Source: Liolophura sinensis (lineage: Eukaryota > Mollusca > Polyplacophora > Chitonida > Chitonidae). From it: a stretch of DNA of 64,000 nt. The stretch spans positions 31,441,732 to 31,505,731 of the forward strand of contig NC_088304.1 in assembly GCF_032854445.1 (NCBI RefSeq), given 5' to 3'. A model generated the notes under the pieces. The model had not been told where the DNA came from, did not search any database, and worked only from the letters and a program-made list of their open reading frames with translations. How positions within the stretch are numbered: the stretch's first letter is position 1; each line of letters begins with the position of its first letter. Both the position numbers and the translations under genes were made by a program. Positions 23,925 through 34,700 of the stretch are shown piece after piece.

Positions 23925-26900
23925 TTAATCAAGGTAATCAAAGGTTTCAGGGATACCGAACTGTTTGTCTATCACTGATTCCTCAAATGCGAATTTCTGT
24001 TTGATCCACGATTTTATGGAGAACACATTATCTGAAATGGAAGAAAACATTGACATGAAATTATTGCAAAACTTATATTTGTGCATCGATTTATGTTTCA
24101 AGACACAATCAAGACTCTTTGGATTGGACCTGCTGCTACAGCCATATTGATGAGAGGCTCCTGAGACACTGTGCTGCGCTAGCACGCTAACAGCTTGGCC
24201 ACAGAGTCCCTCATCAAGTCTACAGTCTAGGTACTGTTCAAAACTTTTACAGCACAACACTACTCAGCTTATACTGCCATCTGACCTGAACTTACACTTC
24301 TTTATCCACATGATCCACAGAGAAAAATAATTTGACTCATAAAAGTTAAATTTGAGATGGAGAATGACTAGAGTTCTGCACAAACTGCCCTTCAAGGAGG
24401 AGAACAACTGGAGCTCTGAACAAACTGCCCTTCAAGTTGGAGAAGGAGAATGACTAGAGCCCTGAACAAACTGCCCTTCAAGTTGGAGAAGGAGAATGAC
24501 CAGAGCTCTGAACAATCTGCCCTTCAAGTCGGAGAAGGAGAATGACCAGAGCTCTGAACAATCTGCCCTTCAAGTTGGAGAAGGAGAATGACCAGAGCGC
24601 TGAACAAACTGCCCTTCAAGTTGGAGAAGGAGAATGACCAGAGCTCTGAACAAACTGCCCTTCAAGTTGGCGAAGGAGAACCACTAGAGCACTGAACAAA
24701 CTGCCCTTCAAGTTGGAGAAGGAGAATGACTAGAGCGCTGAACAATCTGCCCTTCAAGTTGGAGAAGGAGAATGACCAGAGCTCTGAACAAACTGCCCTT
24801 CAAGTTGGCAAAGGAGAACCACTAGAGCACTGAACAAACTGCCCTTCAAGTTGGAGAAGGAGAATGACTAGAGCGCTAAACAATCTGCCCTTCAAGTTGG
24901 AGAAGGAGAATGACCAGAGCGCTGAACAAACTGCCCTTCGAGCTGGAGAAGGAGAACGACTAAAGCACTGAACAAACTGCCCTTCAAGTTGGAGAAGGAG
25001 AACCACTAGAGCGCTGAACAAACTGCCCTTCAAGTTGGAGAAGGAGAATGACCAGAGCTCTGAACAAACTGCCCTTCAAGTCGGCGAAGATCCACAGACT
25101 GCTTGACATGAAGCCATAGCTGACAAACTGCTTGACATGAAGCCATAGCTGACAAACTGCTTAACACAAAGCCATAGCTGACAAACTGCTTGACATGAAG
25201 CCATAGCTGACAAACTGCTTGATGTAAGCCACAGCTCACAAACACCTTGACGTAAGCCATAGCTGACAAACTGCTTGATGAAGTCATGGCCGACAAACTG
25301 CCTCAAATGAAGACATACAATGAAGTTCACAAGTTGCGTGACACAAAGCTATAGCTGACAAACTGCTTAACACGAAGCCATAGCTGACAAACTGCTTAAC
25401 ACGAAGCCATAGCTGACAAACTGCTTGACATGAAGCCATAGCTCCGCCAGTCTGTTATAACGACATAACTCATGAACCGTGCATTAAACGGTGTTTATCA
25501 ATGCTTGAAAACTCACCTGTCCACCTGTTTGCAGCTTCCTTGGCTATCTTTGTTTCTTGTTTCATCTCTTCCAGCACCTCTGGATCACATTCCTTATACC
25601 TCTCTAATTCTGCTAAAAGCTGTTTTTTCTCATCTTCTCTTTTCCTCAACATAGATAAAACTTCTGATCGCTCCTCCTGTAAGTAAACAGTTGTTTCACT
25701 AGTCAGCGATGTTACCGTAATGCGTCAACCTTTTTGACCCGCAGGCGTCAAGCCACAGCTGTGTGCCAAACCATGAAATTTGCCACTTTTACTTCCCACG
25801 ATCGAAAACGATGCCGAAGTGGTGGTGGGGGGGGGGGGGGGGGGGGTGATTGTTTTCTTGCCTTGACTAATGGCTAGACAAACATCGCCATAGAAGTGCA
25901 GTGCACATGCTTGGCGAGATGAAAGTAGTCCAGTGGATACAGGCTTGAAGAATCCCAGACAACACCTTTATTCATATCCCTGAATTAGAAGAAAGTATCA
26001 AGCCACAGTTGTTTAGAAGCCTGTTAATTCTGAAAGTGTCTCAAGGCATATTCTTGTCAAACTGGCAAGCTTATAGCTTATGGCTGCTTCTCCAGGTGTC
26101 AGTCACACTGCATCAGTGAATGCATTATACAGAGAACAGTGTTGTCTCTTCACAGTTCCATAAATAAATGTAACAAATCAGCATGCAGATGTGTTTCAGC
26201 AATAAAAACCTGACTGACTAAAAACCTCACATAAAATACAGGGGGAAGCCTCATGCACGTTGTGTTTTGCCACCCCATTTTATAAATGTTCTATGTTCCC
26301 GCCATTTCACACGTAAACATACTCGAGACAAGGCTTCCTAAACTGACACATGTTCAACACATCATCCTCGCATTATTGTGACAGCCAATTGCCATGTCTG
26401 TACATCAGTAAATTTGCATTGAGCCCATATAGGTAGACAAGGACAATCTCCAGACATTCCTCATTTCATAAAATGGTGATCATAAACTCAACATGTATGG
26501 ACTGAACATTGTGTTCGCATATGTGGAAATGGATGCCCATTAACAGCTTCATATTGCGAACAATTGCAAGACTATTTCTATTCCTACTCACATTTTTGCA
26601 GAATTCAGTCACTGCATAAGTCTCACAGATAACTGACAGCTTACAGAATTCAACATTGACCAATTAGAGAAACTTATTTTCATTGACCCGCCCCTTGAAA
26701 AAAAAAAAGGTTAACACGCTTGTGAAATCTCCCACCAAATCTAGACCAGCAGACGGAGGTTCAAATTTTACATACTGTCACCTGCCTAGTGAAGAGCCTG
26801 TACATCTTAATTTGGACTTTGTTACTAGACCATTTCAGTAAAATCATCATAAAGTCATGTGCCTGTATAGATGTAATAAAGATATTCATACCACTTACAT

Positions 26901-29900
26901 ACAGTCTTTTTACCCCGGGTGGAAGTCAAAACAATTACCAAAACAGCAGGTGATCGGATCAGATCTTTGCCGTGATTGACTAGTCCTACAAACAATATTG
27001 GGTATTCAAAGGCTATACCCAGAGCTGGGCGAAGTTGCTATTTGCATATCAAGACAACTCGGCTGTTTATATTTGAATTTCCTGTCAGTTTTAGATTGAT
27101 CCTTCCTCCCTAAGATTTTCACACAAAGAATGATATTGTTAGATAATGAAAGCCTCCATTGGTAAGGTGTGAAGACATGTATGTCCTGATGCAAACAAAG
27201 TGGGTGAAAACAGATTTTCTTATGAGACGAATCATGTAATGCTAAGTGTAATTTCTGTATTTAAAGGCGAAGCAGCGCAGAGGCTCATTTTCAACAACGT
27301 TGTATTCAACCTACTGAAAAAAATAAATGCTTGAGTTGGACCGATTATGGCGGGTTGATCAGATTACATGCAACAGACAACTAATTTTCACCTCATGTTG
27401 CATCAGCTCACGGTATTGAGAACGACCAAGGTCTGAGTAGAAATCTGGTGTCTGACTAACACGTTCGCTGTACCATGCACGTGTGTTGTTGGTTTGCCTC
27501 ACAAACTCTTACAGATGAGCTTATATAATAAATTAAGTAGAAATCTGGTGTCTGACTAACACATTTGCTGTGCCATGCACGTGTGTTGTTGGTTTGCCTC
27601 ACAAACTCTTACAGATGAGCTTATATAATAAATTAAGTAGAAATCTGGTGTCTGACTAACATGTTTGCTGTACATGCACGTGTGTTGTTGGTTTGCCTCA
27701 CAAACTCTTACAGATGAGCTTATATAATAAATTACGTTGTGTAATAGGCTATTAAACAGTTTGGCATCCGTCATTGTTTGTAGTGAACAAATGATAGTAC
27801 ACAAGAGACAATGTGGCTCAGGAAATCACCTGAGGGAGGGGGCCTACATTTTCGCCTCGTGTGTTTGACTAATACTGACCACCCACAGATTTCGCCGCCG
27901 CTTCACTGGTGAGAGTGTATGCATGCACATCGCTGGCCAGTTGACACGTGCAGACTTTCTATATTGTCTCTCGCCACATGAGTGAGAACCATCAGCCGCC
28001 CGCGGTGCACTATTCAACTTATTTGATCAGATTTTCCTACATCCCCAGACCCTGTTTTGTTAACTTTCCCTCAAGCATTCCGACCATCAGTGCTGCTCAG
28101 CTGGTTGAAAAGGTCAACGATTTACGGTAAATTCTCTATTCCTAATCAAATAATACAAAACTGCTTAAAACAGATCTTTACAATGCAAAAGTATTCAACC
28201 AATTTAATTTAAAAATACTTTCAAACTGAATGTAAATCTCACTGTGCAATGCAAATAAAACCATAAAAATGTTAAATCTATTAATTGTCTTTCTTCAAAC
28301 TTAAACGCTACTACAACGCATGGTAGAGAGTGCAAATATTTTATATAAAATGTTCAAACCAGACTCCTAGTGCAGTTATATTGGCAAGTAAGAAATATCC
28401 ATGAGTTTCTACAAGAATTTTAGGATTTGTGATTACTGAAACCATGGCAACTAACCTGATTATGGTATTGAAATTAAGTAAAAAAAAATGAACGAATCGT
28501 ACGGTGCTGTAAAGCATTTAACCAGACAATATAATATCTGATCATAGTAACTTACATTTTCCTCTCTTCCAACTTTTGCTTTGGCAACCATTTCAGTCAC
28601 AGATTTTTGCTTCTTTTTGCTTTCTTCGATCTTTTGACTTAGATCGTCTATTTTTCTTTTTCGCTGAAACAAAATATGATGTAAATGAATCAGAGATTTA
28701 ATATTAAGTTATTTATTTATTTATTTGATTCATGTTTTATGCCATACTCAAGAATATTTCACTTATATGACGGCAACCAACATTATGTTGGGAGGAAACT
28801 GGGCAGAGCATTGGAGAAATCCATGACCATCTGCAGGTTCCTGACAGACCTTCTCACATACCGCTGGAGAGGGACTCAGTATGAGCTGGACTTGAACTCA
28901 CAATGATCAAACTGATGAGAGGTTCCAGGGTCATTGCGCCAAGGTGGCGTGATAACCCCCTCAACCAGGTAGGTCCTTTTTCTCACATTAGCTTTGCCTG
29001 TTGTGTATTCATCACACAGTATATCACAATTAAAATCTGACACACACATAAACGTGTTGTGACCCTCCCGCCTTGACTAAAGTCAGATCAATACAAGTCA
29101 GCTACTGGCTATACAGACTCGATTTTATTTATTTATTTGATTGGTGTTTTACGTCGCACTCAAGAATATTTCACTTATACGACAGCAGCTAGCATTATGG
29201 TAGGAGAAAACCAGGCAGAGCCTGGGGGAAACCCACGACCATTCGCAGGTTGCTGGCAGACCTTCCCACTTACAACCGGAGAGGAAGCCAGTATGAGCTG
29301 GACTTACACTCCCAGAGACTGCAATACAGACTTGATGCTAACAAAATGATGTATAACTTATTCCCAGTTATCTGCCGTTTGTCTATTTTTTGGTGTATTT
29401 TGAGATGTGAACATGCATGTTCCTTTCAAATGTTTTTGTTCTTTTAATGATATACCAGTAAGCATTATTGGTAGTGAAGGCATTAAGTTGCTGAGGTGAG
29501 GAGACCTAGGATCAAATCCGGGTCATACCAAAGACTTTCAAAAATGGTGCTTGTTGCTCTCATTACTGAGAAGTTAAAGCAAGGAATAGGAATGGTTGGC
29601 CCCGTGTCAGTTTAATGTGATGGGTGGGGTGCCACGTCTGGGGATTTGGGCATGATACATCACATGACTGAAAAATTGTTACAGACGACATAAGACTCAA
29701 AGCATACATATATACACTGAAACACCTCTGCAAGGGAGGGAACTCTGTCATGTGCCTTTGTGCATCATGCAATTACATGTATAATAACGACAGCGGTTAA
29801 TCTTATAAGAGACAACTGTAAAACAAATTTGGACAGAACTTAGTCAGTGTAACAAAGCTTTGACTTTTAAAGCAAATGGGTAGAGGTTTACATTTTGACT

Positions 29901-31346
29901 GGCCTTGCTTGGGAAGGCCCAGAAATAGACACAGGTGCCAATCTTGTCCGTATCCAACATTCCATCATCGACAAGACTTGTCAGTATCTCTTTCACTGAC
30001 ATTGATGTGATCCCTTTCTCCTTCTGACACTGCTTTTCCAGCTCTTTCAGCTGGAAAAAGTCTTTCTGAAAATAGTCCACAAGCAATCCAAGCACATTTC
30101 ATTCACCATCAATTTCTTAACAGGGCAAGTAAAGTGAGACTGTCGATGTCTGACACAAATGCCTTTGAAAGCAAAAATTTCTTAACACTTTGAGGAGATT
30201 AGAACTGTGCCAGAGTGAAATCCAGAAATAATCTTCTGGTTGTTACGTGTGTGATTAGAAAACCAGCGCGGCGCACTCACTCAATGAGGTCGTTGTGAGT
30301 AAAAAGTCCAGCTTATGCTGGCTTCCTCTCCGGCAATACGTGGGAAGATATGGCAGCAACCTGTGGATGGCTGTGGGTTTTCTTCAGGCTGTGCCTGGTT
30401 TCCTCCCATCATAATGCTGGCTGCGTTGTATAAGTGAAATATTCTTGATTATGGTGTAAAATACCAATCAAATAAGTAAATAAATAAATTTATCTTCAAG
30501 AGTCCAATGAAGTAGCCCATATTAACACGGCTATTATGTCCTTGTTAAATTTCTAGCCATTCTTGTTTCACAAAATTATTATCAGATTTTCCAACCAAAA
30601 ATTTAACCTATAGATATACAGATTTTCCTGATACAACTGCAATGTACAAAACTTGTTTCATCCACATGATACCTTGCCAACAACATTACCTACTGTTATA
30701 TCTTTTTTAACACATGTGATTCTAATCACACTTATTTCACTTACATTCATACTGCTATAAGCATTGTGATGGACTTTCTTGAAATATCGAACTAAAATAA
30801 AAATAAAATTCAAACCTTCTCGTAGAAAAATTCCATCATTCGATTCCTTTTCTCTTCCACACTCAATCCCTTTTTCCTGGACTGAAAAAAGAGGTGAAAA
30901 CATTCCTTAAATGATGAAACAGGAAAACAAGGAATCATGTCTCATTAGCCTAGGCTTAGTTTAGTTAAAAGCTTACATCTTTTCTTATTGTGATTTTGTG
31001 ATCATATTATAACTGATAATAAACACTATATATACTACTGACAGTCAACCCACTCAGCTAGCCACATCCACTCCTTATGTTCAATTCTACGAACTTGACA
31101 TCAAAGCGACCTTTCACATGAATCATTATTAATATAATTTTTTTATATATATTTTAGTTTTGTTTACAAACTGACAACAACAACAGCGCATCAGTCATCA
31201 TGTGAGCACGTTCGTAGCTTCCATTTACTCATCAGCATTCTCACTGTCACTAATGACAAGATAAATAAATGTACACTTGGTGTTTATAGATGAATAAAAC
31301 CAGGTAAAAACCCAACACTGTTTCAGTAATTTTAGTACTTTACCAT
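23925..31346 (-). CDS. MND1: meiotic nuclear division protein 1 (MND1)
   Basis: Six coding exons on the minus strand: 31344-31346 (ATG alone), 30816-30881, 29892-30065, 28556-28663, 25517-25676 and 23925-24031. All junctions are GT-AG and in phase. The product is 205 residues, the length I recall for human MND1. Residues 1-80 form the winged-helix region ([42 protein letters not shown]). Residues ~82-165 are a coiled coil ([26 protein letters not shown]). The C-terminal cap reads [17 protein letters not shown] and ends in [11 protein letters not shown]. In known biology MND1 pairs with HOP2/PSMC3IP and stimulates DMC1/RAD51 strand invasion in meiosis. It is divergently paired with TMCO6. The single-codon first exon rests on the ATG|GTAAAG context. 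Introns 2 and 3 carry SINEs; introns 4 and 5 carry tandem repeats. Confidence 0.95.
24140..24215 (-). mobile_element. SINE family A head fragment in MND1 intron 5
   Basis: GATGAGAGGCTCCTGAGACA, then CTGTGCTGCGCTAGCACGC, then TTGGCCACAGAGTCCC: the inverted head without body or tail. Confidence 0.6.
24371..25085. repeat. 46-bp minisatellite in MND1 intron 5
   Basis: About fifteen copies of an exact 46-bp unit containing TGAACAAACTGCCCTTCAAG, then TTGGAGAAGGAGAATGACC. Subtypes differ at a few sites (GCGCTG or GCTCTG; GAATGAC or GAACCAC). In the transcript sense each unit reads TTCTCCTTCTCCAACTTG, then AAGGGCAG, a pyrimidine tract followed by AG. Confidence 0.95.
25086..25450. repeat. 29-bp minisatellite in MND1 intron 5
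   Basis: About twelve copies of CTTGACATGAAGCCATAGCT plus GACAAACTG, directly abutting the 46-bp array and ending ~67 bp from the exon 5 donor. The two arrays share only a short AACTGC motif. Confidence 0.9.
25827..25846 (+). repeat. poly-G tract
   Basis: An uninterrupted run of about 20 G inside MND1 intron 4, preceded by GGTGGT. It reads as poly-C in the transcript. Confidence 0.9.
27441..27740. repeat. 100-bp tandem triplication in MND1 intron 4
   Basis: Three near-identical 100-bp units starting at 27441, 27541 and 27641 (AAATCTGGTGTCTGACTAAC, then GCACGTGTGTTGTTGG, then GAGCTTATATAATAAATTA). Only a handful of differences and one or two single-base indels, so it is young. Confidence 0.95.
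28708..28970 (-). mobile_element. SINE family A in MND1 intron 3
   Basis: Full-length inverted copy from TTATTTATTTATTTATTTGA through AAGAATATTTCACTTATATG and GAGCTGGACTTGAACTCACA to a degenerate head (GCGTGATAACCCCCTCAACC). It is inserted in the sense direction of the MND1 transcript. Confidence 0.85.
29124..29325 (-). mobile_element. SINE family A, head-truncated, in MND1 intron 3
   Basis: TTATTTATTTATTTGATTGG, then GTTTTACGTCGCACTCAAG, then ATGAGCTGGACTTACACTCC. Sequence is lost just past box B, so the head is missing. Confidence 0.85.
29470..29790 (+). mobile_element. SINE family B, long copy
   Basis: A tRNA-like start with GGATCAAATCC as box B, then GTGTCAGTTTAATGTGATGG, GGTGGGGTGCCACGTCTGGG and ACTGAAAAATTGTTACAGAC, ending in GACATAAGACTCAAAG and a CATA-rich tail. 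It is the longest B copy together with the one at 46.55 kb. It lies in MND1 intron 3, antisense to the gene. Confidence 0.65.
30257..30492 (+). mobile_element. SINE family A in MND1 intron 2
   Basis: Head GCGCGGCGCACTCACTCAAT, damaged box B, body GTGGGAAGATATGGCAGCAA, CCATCATAATGCTGGCTGCG, and an AATCAAATAAGTAAATAAAT tail. Antisense to MND1. Confidence 0.85.
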
Positions 31347-31773
31347 TTTGTTCACGGTTTTGTTTTCGTTAGGGAACAACCATATCTGGCGCGAAAAGAG
31401 GGGAGGTAATCGGGAGCATAATTCGAGACATTGTGTTCTCACTCGGTATTTTCCGTAAACTAATCCTCTGCTGCCAATATGTACCCTTTGATGATTAAAA
31501 AATATTTATTTTCTGCTTTATATTATTCTTTTGAAACTAAGAGAACACATATTCATGGTTTTTTTCAGTATATATCACATATGCAGTATTCAATTATTTT
31601 TTTTTTTTTAACATTGAGGGCGAACAATGATTACCGGGAGACCTTTTTTTATTTTTCAGCGAAATTCCGACTTATCCCGATTGAGCACGCTTTCTTTAAA
31701 GTACACGACGCGAACCGCATGTAAATAAGCAAAGGGTTTTAAATCAGAAATTTTGTTTTACTGAAAAATCACA
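31347..31773. promoter_or_regulatory. shared MND1/TMCO6 divergent promoter interval
   Basis: The 427 bp between the two divergent start codons must hold both 5' UTRs and promoters. GGCGCGAAAA at 31389-31398 reads as TTTTCGCGCC on the minus strand, fitting the E2F consensus TTTSSCGC. It sits ~43 bp upstream of the MND1 ATG. I see no TATA box placed convincingly for either gene. Confidence 0.6.
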
Positions 31774-34700
31774 ATGGAGATGGATCACAGAAAACAGTAC
31801 AAACACAAAGCTAGTGATGTTAACAAAATAAGAGACAGACGCCGACAGCAGGATTCGGGTAAGACAGCTGAAAAAATAATAAACGGGATGCTTGTGTGTT
31901 TACCGCTATGATAAACTGGCGCGCATGTTGCCCTAATTAATGGTCTACTACAACAACAACAACATCAGCATGTTTGGAGAATGGTTTTGCGAGGACTCAG
32001 TCTTTAATTGGGATATTCTGACTGTAACTCATGGCAAAAGAATTAACACAGATCTGGGCTGATAAAATATTACTAAGGCCCTCTCTCCCTGTTCTTTTTT
32101 CTCTCTTTATATCCCGTAGAAACAATAAACAACACTAGCTCTCCTGGTGTAGTAGTGGGAAGTTGTAAAGACTAGGTTGATGTTGTTGTCGGTCGTTGAC
32201 CCACTTCCAGCTGTTCAATTTTGAAAATGAGATTCTTCAATAAAATGTTGGTATAAATGAAAAGCACTAACCCTCCCGTCGCGTTTAGCAACATTTGAAA
32301 AAGGGAGTCTGCTTGGATATGCCCATTTTCAAATGTGGCTGGCCCTACTTGAGGACCTGCAGCTAGGGCCTTTTCAAATGTATTCATAGCTTAGGCACTT
32401 ATGCTACCCCACCCACCTTACCAGTGAAGCCACATTTGACAATACTCCTGTGCCACTCCTTCAATGACAGTTACATGCGCTATATATTACTCGTGAAATA
32501 ATACCCCAGGTCCCCACAGCTATGCATGTTTCTTTTGTGTATCACCAAAAACATAACCATGCCCCTTTTTATGCGTCCTCATATCCCCAAAATAAGTCCC
32601 TTTTGAAGAATGAATACAGTTTCTGAGGTCAGGGACACACTATATATTACTTGTGAAATAGTACTTAAAGTCCAAAGAATGGTGCATATGTTTTTTTTTG
32701 TATACCTCCGAAAAACCAACCATGCCCCTTTTCATGCCCTCATCTCCCTAAAAGAATTCCCTTTTGAAGAATGAATACAGTTTCTGAGGTCAGGGACACA
32801 TTACATATTAGTCATGAAATAGTACCCCAAGATAATGTATAAGCCTATTAAGCCTATACACTTTGACTTAGCGGGGATTTTGAGTGAGCACTGACCTCTG
32901 CAGCCTACAGGAGAGCCAGATATAGCTAATCGATAAAATTGGAGTGGGGTGCTATATCACAATATTGCCTGCAAAGATATTTTGAAATAGCCATGAAGAG
33001 ACATAAATGGCCCCAGCCATTTTGATCTTAGTTGCTTAGTAACTGTGTATATCAGCTGTTGATCAAGAATTCCCACAAGGCCATGGGATGCACAATCTTA
33101 GAGAATCCGGAAACATGACGTTTTGTCACTCACACCTTGCGCTCATATAACTAAGGATCAAAACAGGGTTTGTTTGACAGTTGCATTCTTCAGTTATAAA
33201 AATAACTCACACCAGTAGTGTTAAGATTGGTCAGTTGTAGAAAAGGCAGATAGCAAAAGCATCACATGCAAGATAAAATAATTTATTAATAATTTATTTG
33301 TGTTACTGCAAACAGTATATCCTTTAGAAAACAGTACTTGTTGATGAATTTGACAAGACGAGCAAGTACAATTTTCTGCACTAAAGAGTACGTGTAAATG
33401 TACAAATTTTAAACTCCCTAGAGCAAAATTGTTTAGTTGTGAATGTGTTTGACTGCGGCGTCTTGTCCAGTATGGATTTTCAACACAACATGGGCTCTTA
33501 CAGTACCACTCCATAATGTACAAACAATAACCTACTAATATTTTTACATAAAAAAAACCATTACTAGATAAGTAGAGGAGGCTTGCTGGTTCATATACCT
33601 GAAGTGCTGGCTCGCATTAGCTTACTATCAGACCCTGGACCAGTGAGGTCACATGTTTAAATCCAGCTCTCACTATTTTGGCTATGACGTTGTCAAGAGG
33701 TTTTGTTGTGTAAGCGAAATATTCTTGAGTATGGCATAAAACACCAATTAAATAAAAAAGTCAAGATGTATGTCAGGTACGTAGCAAAGATCATCAGTTA
33801 ACACCTGACATTATGCTTTCCTCCACCCATGAATCTGACCACTTCATTATAGATGAATCCTCAGCAAACCCTCAATCAATCAATCAATCAGTATATAGTA
33901 CATAAATGTATATTTTTCATTTATCATGCTCAACATCATGTTTTCATGTTTGTTTGACAGAGGCGCGTAGGGAAAAGCGCGAGAAGGTGCTTAGTGCGAA
34001 GAGATTCCGTTTCGGCAGTGGAGGGGAAGACAGTGATGAGATCACAGAGGCAGAGGTTGGTACTTGGTTGCCTTGGTTACTCGCTCTCCACAATCAGACA
34101 TCCCCTTTCCCAACATAACAACAACCTACACACACTTGTACATGACATAAATTTTCAGGACAGTACGTAAACTTCAACTTACCACAACAATCAGCAACAA
34201 TTATGTATGGCTATAAATAGTTGTAGAATCCTGATGATTACCAGGGGTTTCACTTAGAATTCGAAGAGAAGGAGGTCAGAGCCTAAAAGCAGGTGTCTGA
34301 ATTGAAAGCAGTTATGTCATGATTACTTCATTACAAAACTATCAATAATTACTCGATTTTACTGGACAAAATATCCAAAGTAGACCTCAGTAGACCGCTT
34401 ACTACAGTGTACAGCCTGCTTCTTTCCCATTTTTTTTTGGCCACATTAGCTTCACTGCGCCCACCTTTAAAAAAAAAAAGATAAATAAATAATAATAATA
34501 TAACACTTCAGCGAACACTATTGCAAGTTGATGAAGTTTTGTGAAACTTTTCCCACTATCGGTTTCTCCTGAGGCATTTGCTCAGTTTCCTCTTCAGCTC
34601 TGCCTTGTTTTAACTCCACAGATAAATCTGGTCATTGTCTGGTATGTGTACATGACAGTTTCATGTGTATCCCATTGACATAAACAGATGAATCTGGTCA

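Noticed and set aside
32172-32387. Minus-strand ORF starting MNTFEKALAAG
   Set aside because: Contains short internal repeats (TTTTCAAATGTGGC and TTTTCAAATGTATT), no recognisable family, and lies in TMCO6 intron 1.
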